Assembly (NCBI GenBank): GCA_022414725.1
Contig: CM039462.1
Location: 17,806,531-17,870,530, forward strand
Origin: Microglena sp. YARC
Taxonomy: Eukaryota > Chlorophyta > Chlorophyceae > Chlamydomonadales > Chlamydomonadaceae
Direction of reading: 5' to 3'
Length of the DNA stretch: 64,000 nt
Positions 52,839-59,794 of the stretch are shown in pieces. Position 1 is the stretch's first letter; every line of letters begins with the position of its first letter. The notes beneath the pieces were generated by a model. The model made no database searches, had not been told where the DNA came from, and saw only the letters and a list, made by a program, of their open reading frames with translations. The position numbers were made by a program, and so were the translations under genes.

Positions 52839-55800
52839 GCATGGTAGCACAATGAGCAAGAGAAGTGGTGGTGAGTGATTTGTGTGCTTACACTGTGTGT
52901 GTGTGCAGAGATTGGATCAAATATATTTTGATAAGAATGCTTTGATTTGAATTGATTATGTTACTGCCGAAGACGGCGAGCCCTATAGCCATTCAGCGGA
53001 TGATTTGGGTTCAAGGTTTCTGAAGAACCCGGACTTCGTACATGAAATCGTGAATTTGGCCTGGAAATCTGAGAATTCTCGCGAGAAGTCTCGATAATTG
53101 GCCTGAGATTCTGAGAACCAAGTCTGAAGTACAAAGTGTGCTTCCCAAATCATCCCCTGAATTGCTATAAAGGCTGGAGCCATGTAAGTTACATAACCAA
53201 GATCAAGTCCAAGTATTCAATTATTATTATTATTATTATCATTATTATTATTATTATTATTAAAACCAAGATCAAGTTCAAGTATTCAAAGCAAGGGAAG
53301 GCCATAATTCAAAAATCAGATTCAAATACACAGAGGTCACAATTTCAAAACCAGATTCAAAAACACGGAGGTTACAATTCAAAAAGCAGATTCAAATACA
53401 CGGAGGTCATCCACACACACACACATCATGGCTAAGTAAACATCCAGATTCAAATGAAGATTGAACAAGTGAGCAAGAGAAGGCCTTAATTAAAAAAACA
53501 GAGTCAAATACACGGAGGTCATCCACACACATACCCACATCCACACCCACATCCACACATCATTACCGTGGACAAATCCAGACTCAAATTAAGATTCAAA
53601 AAGTGAGCAAGTTAAGGCCTCAATTCAAAAACCAGAAATATGCGGAAAGAGTGAATTGAAAGCTCCAATTTCAAATTCAGACTTTGAATATTCAAAATCA
53701 TGGAAGGGAAAAACAAGCCCTGATTGAAGTGCATGGAGTCAAAGAAATAGACTTGACCAAAATATTCAAAAATCGTGGGATAAACAAGGGACAAAACAAG
53801 GGGAAAAACAAGCCCTGATCGAAGCGCATGGAGAGAGAAACAGACAGCATTTCAGTTACGGTCGGTTAAAAGTATAATTAAATCAGCTGCTAATACTTCA
53901 TAAAAAAATCTAAATCCTTTCTTTAAAAATGTAGTGCTTGGCTGCAGCATTTTTGTTTAATGCATTTTATGGGAAATGCAGTATTGGCTGCAGCAAATTT
54001 CTTGTAAGCCCAGCTTATGTGAGCAAATTATAAGCAAATTATAAGCAAATGATTTTATCAAGACAGGTAGGTTTTGATCCGATGGTCTTGGACATTGCAA
54101 GATATGATCAGATAAGCATATTTTTAATAATATTATATCTTGTCATCATGCTCTTTAATAAAATTGCATTTTAATAATATTGCATCTTGTCATCATGCAT
54201 GATGAAAAGATATGATTGCAATATTATTGCATCTGAATCATATTGCACCGGTTTTGCATCTGAATCATATTGTATCTTGTCATCAAGCATTGGGAGGCTT
54301 CATCAAAATTGGTGGTTGTCCCCAGAGCAAGCGAACAGGCTGCCCTCCTCAACCTCAGCCATCATCATGAGGCATATCTTGTATTCATTGATTTGTTCAT
54401 GCAATCTGCTCCTCACCTGCTCTCTAGCATTCCTCACACACACCACCACACACCACACGCCACACCTGCCACACACGCTACACCCCGCACACCACACACC
54501 AGTCCTCACCTGTTCTCTAGCATCCCTCACACACACACACCACACGCCTCACCTGCCACACACACCACACACCGCACACCACACACCAGTCCTCACCTGT
54601 TCTCTAGCATCCCTCACACACCACACCACACACGCCACACACCGCACACCACACACCAGTCCTCACCTGTTCTTTAGCATCCCTCACACACCACACCACA
54701 CACGCCACACATGCCACACACACCACACCCGCTTCACACCACACGCCAGTCCTCACCTGTTCTCTAGCATCCCTCACACACCACACCACACACGCCACAT
54801 ACCACACACACCACACACGCCACACACGCAACGCCTACCACACCCGCTACACACCGCACACCACACGCCACACACACCAAACATGCAACGCCTGCCACAC
54901 CACACACCGCACACCACACACCAGTCCTCACCTGCTCTCTAGCATCCCTCACGTTAGCAAACCCCCCTGGAGTGCCTGGCTCCACAATCACTAGAATGCC
55001 TCCAGTCATATCTGCAGTGCAGGAGCAGGGACACAAGTTCGGGGTCGAGGTCAGGGTCAGAATCGGGGACAGGGTTGGGGCCAGGGTCAGGATCGGGTGA
55101 GGGTATGGGTAAGAGTGGTGTAGTGGCAGAATCAGAGTCTCTTGGTCAAATAGCAGCTAGTCTCCTAGGATGCCTCCAGTCACATCTGCAGAGGAACATG
55201 GACACATTCCTTTTGGCATGCAACCAAACGACTTGCTGGACCGGAAAGTTTGCCGAAATGAAAGCACACCCGAAGGCTATATTCGTGCTTGAAAGCAGGG
55301 AGGAGGTAGTGTTAGGAGATAGTGTTATGGGAACTTTCTGGGATTTTTTTTTTTTAGTTGTGAATGGAATTTCACCCTAGGAGGTGGGTCTCCCGACACA
55401 AACCAGATGATGACACGACTGCACGGCGACCATGCAGTGCAGAGGGACAAGGACACGTTCAGTATTCTCTTCATCCTTGGCCTCAACTCAATTCGACACC
55501 GTCAAGCAGGGTACTACAAAGTGCGCCCGGCAGCGCGATTTCGAGCACGCGTTTTTAGCCCCACTGCGCGTTTCGCGCAGTTTTTCAACCCCATGTAGGC
55601 GCAGCGCGCAGTTTTTGCTCTTTTTGCACTGCAAAGCGCTGACCAATTTGACGTTTGTGCGCTTTAAGCACTGACCAATTTGACAAAATGTAGTACCCTG
55701 CCATCAAGTGAACATAGCAATAAGTGAAAGTTGCTGTACCGAAATAACATTTGTTTATTGATTTATTGTAACAACTTTGTGTGAAGGCCCATTCAGGGAA

Positions 55801-58800
55801 ATTGTAGGATTCATGCTGTCGTATATGCAGCTCAGAGGGACACATTCAGTACATACAGTCTCTTTAGCCTACTAGGCCTACCCCTGTACTGTAACATTTT
55901 TTTATGTGTTGATGATTTATTGCAACAACTTTGCGAAGGCCCATTCAGGGAAATTTGTGTAGTTGTTCGATATTTTGCAAAGGGGGAAATATCTTGATTG
56001 TGTGCATGTGAGTAAGGGGGGGGGGGGTGGGGGGGGTAGGTTCAAGGGCGTTGCACGTTATGTAACCCAGGCCAGAACAGGACCCAGGACCTGGGTGAGT
56101 GGGGTGGCGGGTGGCCTCCGGCCACACGGGCAATGTACTAGTACATACATAAATACATACAAACATACATACATACCCCATAACTTGCGGATGATGTGCC
56201 TCCGACTTTCAGCGCTTCCCATTTCCGCCAACTGGTATGCGCAAACAACAACGTTGTACCTGCAAGATCCGTACGTGCAGACACTCAATTCAAGGTGGGT
56301 TTAGGGAATCTATGCGTATGAATAGGAGTATCTTGAAAGTTAGTAGGGTTCGGAGTTTGGCTAAATTAGTTGTGCACTATTAGGGCTAATTTAGCTAATA
56401 GCACTATCAGGGCTAGTTTTGTCCGACGTTAGCCCTAAACTCCAAAGCCTATAAGTAAGCATTCCTAAAATATCTGTCTTCTCCCTCCTCACCGCTGTGC
56501 AATGGGATGCAGACACTCAATTCAAGGTGGCTTTGGGCAAGTCCCTATCTGGTCGCATGTTGACATGTGTACCCTCGTGCAGTGAGCAAGGTAGCAAGTA
56601 CTGTAGGCATCTGAGTATAATGGTATCAAGGCTTTTTCTTTCTATCCCTTCCTGTCAAAGTTGGGCAAGTCCCAATCTGGTCATTTGTTATTGTTGGGGG
56701 GGGGGGGGGGGGGGGGGGGGGATATATAGGTATAAAAGCAGTATCTTGGAAGCAGACATTCCTCAAATATCTATCTCCTTGTCCCTCCTCACTCACCGCC
56801 GTGCAATGGGATGCAGACACTCAATTCAATGTGGTTTGGGAAACCCTAAACCCTAAACCCTAGGTATAAAAAGCAGTATCTTGACAGCAAACATTCCTCA
56901 AAGATCTGCCTCCTCGTCTCTTGCAACCCTGAGTACCAACTCCACAGGTTGGCAACACAGCTGCGCACCATTTCCTAACAATCTTGGGTGTGGTTATGGT
57001 TAGTATGGCTATGGTCACACACTTGCAACACAGCTGCACACCATTTCCTAACAATTGGTTCCTCCTGACACCCCTCATCACCTTGTGAGCCAAACCCACA
57101 GACTACAACAAACATCTGCACGTGCTCACAAGCAAAAGAAGAAACACGTACACGCATGCATATTTGGCCCCAACGAAACGGGCTGGCCCCTCAACCTCAA
57201 GCCTTGTGATAAGGTGTGCTCTTTCTTAATTTACACACATACATACATGCAACAACAGACATAGACACAGACACAAAAGTACACACATACATATATGCAA
57301 CAACAGACATAGCCACAAAAGTACACACATACATAAGTGCAACAAGAGACATAGTGACATAGCCAACAAATTACACACCATGTAGACACACTGGTTTGTT
57401 GGGGCCCAGTTCATCAGTGCTTGTTTTCGTTTCAGCCCCTTCTAATATCAAGGCTTGGCAAGTCTCTATAGCCTATTTGGCTACCCCTGGACTGTAACAT
57501 AAAAACTGCAACACAAAGGCACGCATACACATATGTGCAACAACAGACATAGACAGACACACAGGCACACACACACACATATGTGCAACAACAGACAGAC
57601 ACAGACACACAGGCACACACACACGTATGTGCAACAACAGACATAGACACAGACACAACCATGCACACACCGATATCTAGGTTGGGCAAGTCTCTTTAGC
57701 CTATTTGGCTACCCCTGAAGTGTAACATGAACACAGATACAAAGGCACACGCACATGCGTGCAACAACAGACATAGTCACAGACACAACCATGCACACAC
57801 CGGTATCTAGGTTGGGCAAGTCTCTTTAGCCTATTTGGCTACCCCTGAAGTGTAACATGAACACAGATACAAAGGCACACGCACATGCGTGCAACAACAA
57901 CATAGGCACAGGTTATGTCTGTTGTTGTTGTTGGGCAAGTCTCTTTAGCTTATTTGGCTACCCCAGCACTGTAACATAACACAGATACAAAGGCACACAC
58001 ACCGTTGCTTGAGAGGAGATCCTTTACCCAGTTCTGGAAGCTGTCTGATCCATTTGACGCGAGGCAGCTTTGCTTTGTACCCGCTTTCCTCTGCTTCCGA
58101 CTCCAGGGACCCAGCTAGGGCTTGTTGACACAGGTTGCCCAACTCTATCATTGGCCCTGAGGGTTCTACGACAGTGATGTTGCGCACTGCCCCAGGCCAC
58201 ACCTGGATGGATGGATGGATGGATGGATGGATGGACGGACGGACGGATGGATGGATGGATGGATGGATGGATGGACGGACGGACGGACGGATGGATGGAT
58301 GGATGGATGGATGGATGGATTCACTCATTTTTGTTAGGCTCACGTTGCGCTGTTCACCGTGTATGGTTCTGCCTATTCAAATGTATTTATGTACGTATGT
58401 ATCAGTCCAGGGGTAGGCCAAATAAGCTAAAGGGACTTGCCCATCCGTGACAGGAAGAGCTAAAAAGAAAAGGCATGGAAGAAATGAACCCCAAACGATT
58501 GTTTTACGGACAGGGGCCCTGATTTTGTGCTACACAGATATGAAGAAACATGATTGTCATTTTACATTAATGCAGGGTCCCACCTCGTTAACGTGGTGGA
58601 ATACATTAATGCAGGGTTCCACCTCGTTAATGTGTTAGAACCGACTTATGTACTCGAAATACCTCATTAATTCCACCTCGATACGAGGTATATTAACGAG
58701 GTGGAATTAATACGAGTTACGAGGTATATTAACGAGGTGGAATTAATACGAGTTACGAGGTATATTAACGAGGTGGAATTAATACAAGTTACGAGGTATA

Positions 58801-59749
58801 TTAACGAGGTGGAATTAATACGAGTTACGAGGTATATTAACGAGGTACATTAACGAGGTGGAATTAACGAGGTGGTCCCAGTGGTCGCCCTATGCCTCCG
58901 CTGCCGGCAGGACGCCAGACGGGGGCCCTCAGTTTGTGCTACACAAATATGAAGAAACATAATTGACAGTTTGCATTAACTCAGGGCCCCAGTGGTCGCC
59001 CTACGCCTCCGCTGCCGGCAGTACGCCAGAGTTCATATGCCCAGGCCATACCTGACAGACAGAGGGGCAGCCGGTTAGCTCATTCAATTCACTCGTTGGA
59101 TAGTTGGATTTTTGAAAGTGCCTTTTCTGTTTTGAAGGTTGGGCAAGTCCTTTCAGCCTATTTGGCTACCCCTGGACTGTAAAAATACACAAGGAGAGTG
59201 TGTTGGACTGTGGCTACTGTTTTGTTTTCCAACGACGACTTGCCATTCTGTTGCTGGGAGGCGACGCAAGGGTCCAGCTAAACTAGACAGTAATGTAATG
59301 AAGAAAAAAGTGACTGTGGCAAAGTACCCTCAGAAATGCGAGGTAACATGATCAGGTACCACACCTGTACAGGGATGTACAGATGTATGAATATTATTCA
59401 AGAACCGCACCAGTGCAGGGATGTACGGATGTATGGATATTATTAGCAGGTACCGCACCTGTACAGGGATGTACGGATGTGTGGATAATATTAACAGGTA
59501 CCGCACCTGTACAGGGATGTACGGATGTGTGGATATTATTAGCAGGTACCGCACCTGTACAGGGATGTACGGATGTGTGGATATTATTAGCAGGTACCGC
59601 ACCTGTACAGGGATGTACGGATGTATGGATATTATTAGCAGGTACCGCACCTGTACAGGGATGTACGGATGTGTGGATATTATTAGCAGGTACCGCACCT
59701 GTACAGGGATGTACGGATGTGTGGATATTATTAGCAGGTACCGCAATGT

Positions 59750-59794
<45 letters not shown>

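Noticed and set aside
54187..54942. 251-codon plus-strand frame rich in His, Thr and Pro
   Set aside because: Antisense to the donor array of the VEPGTP exon; composed of CACACCACAC simple sequence.
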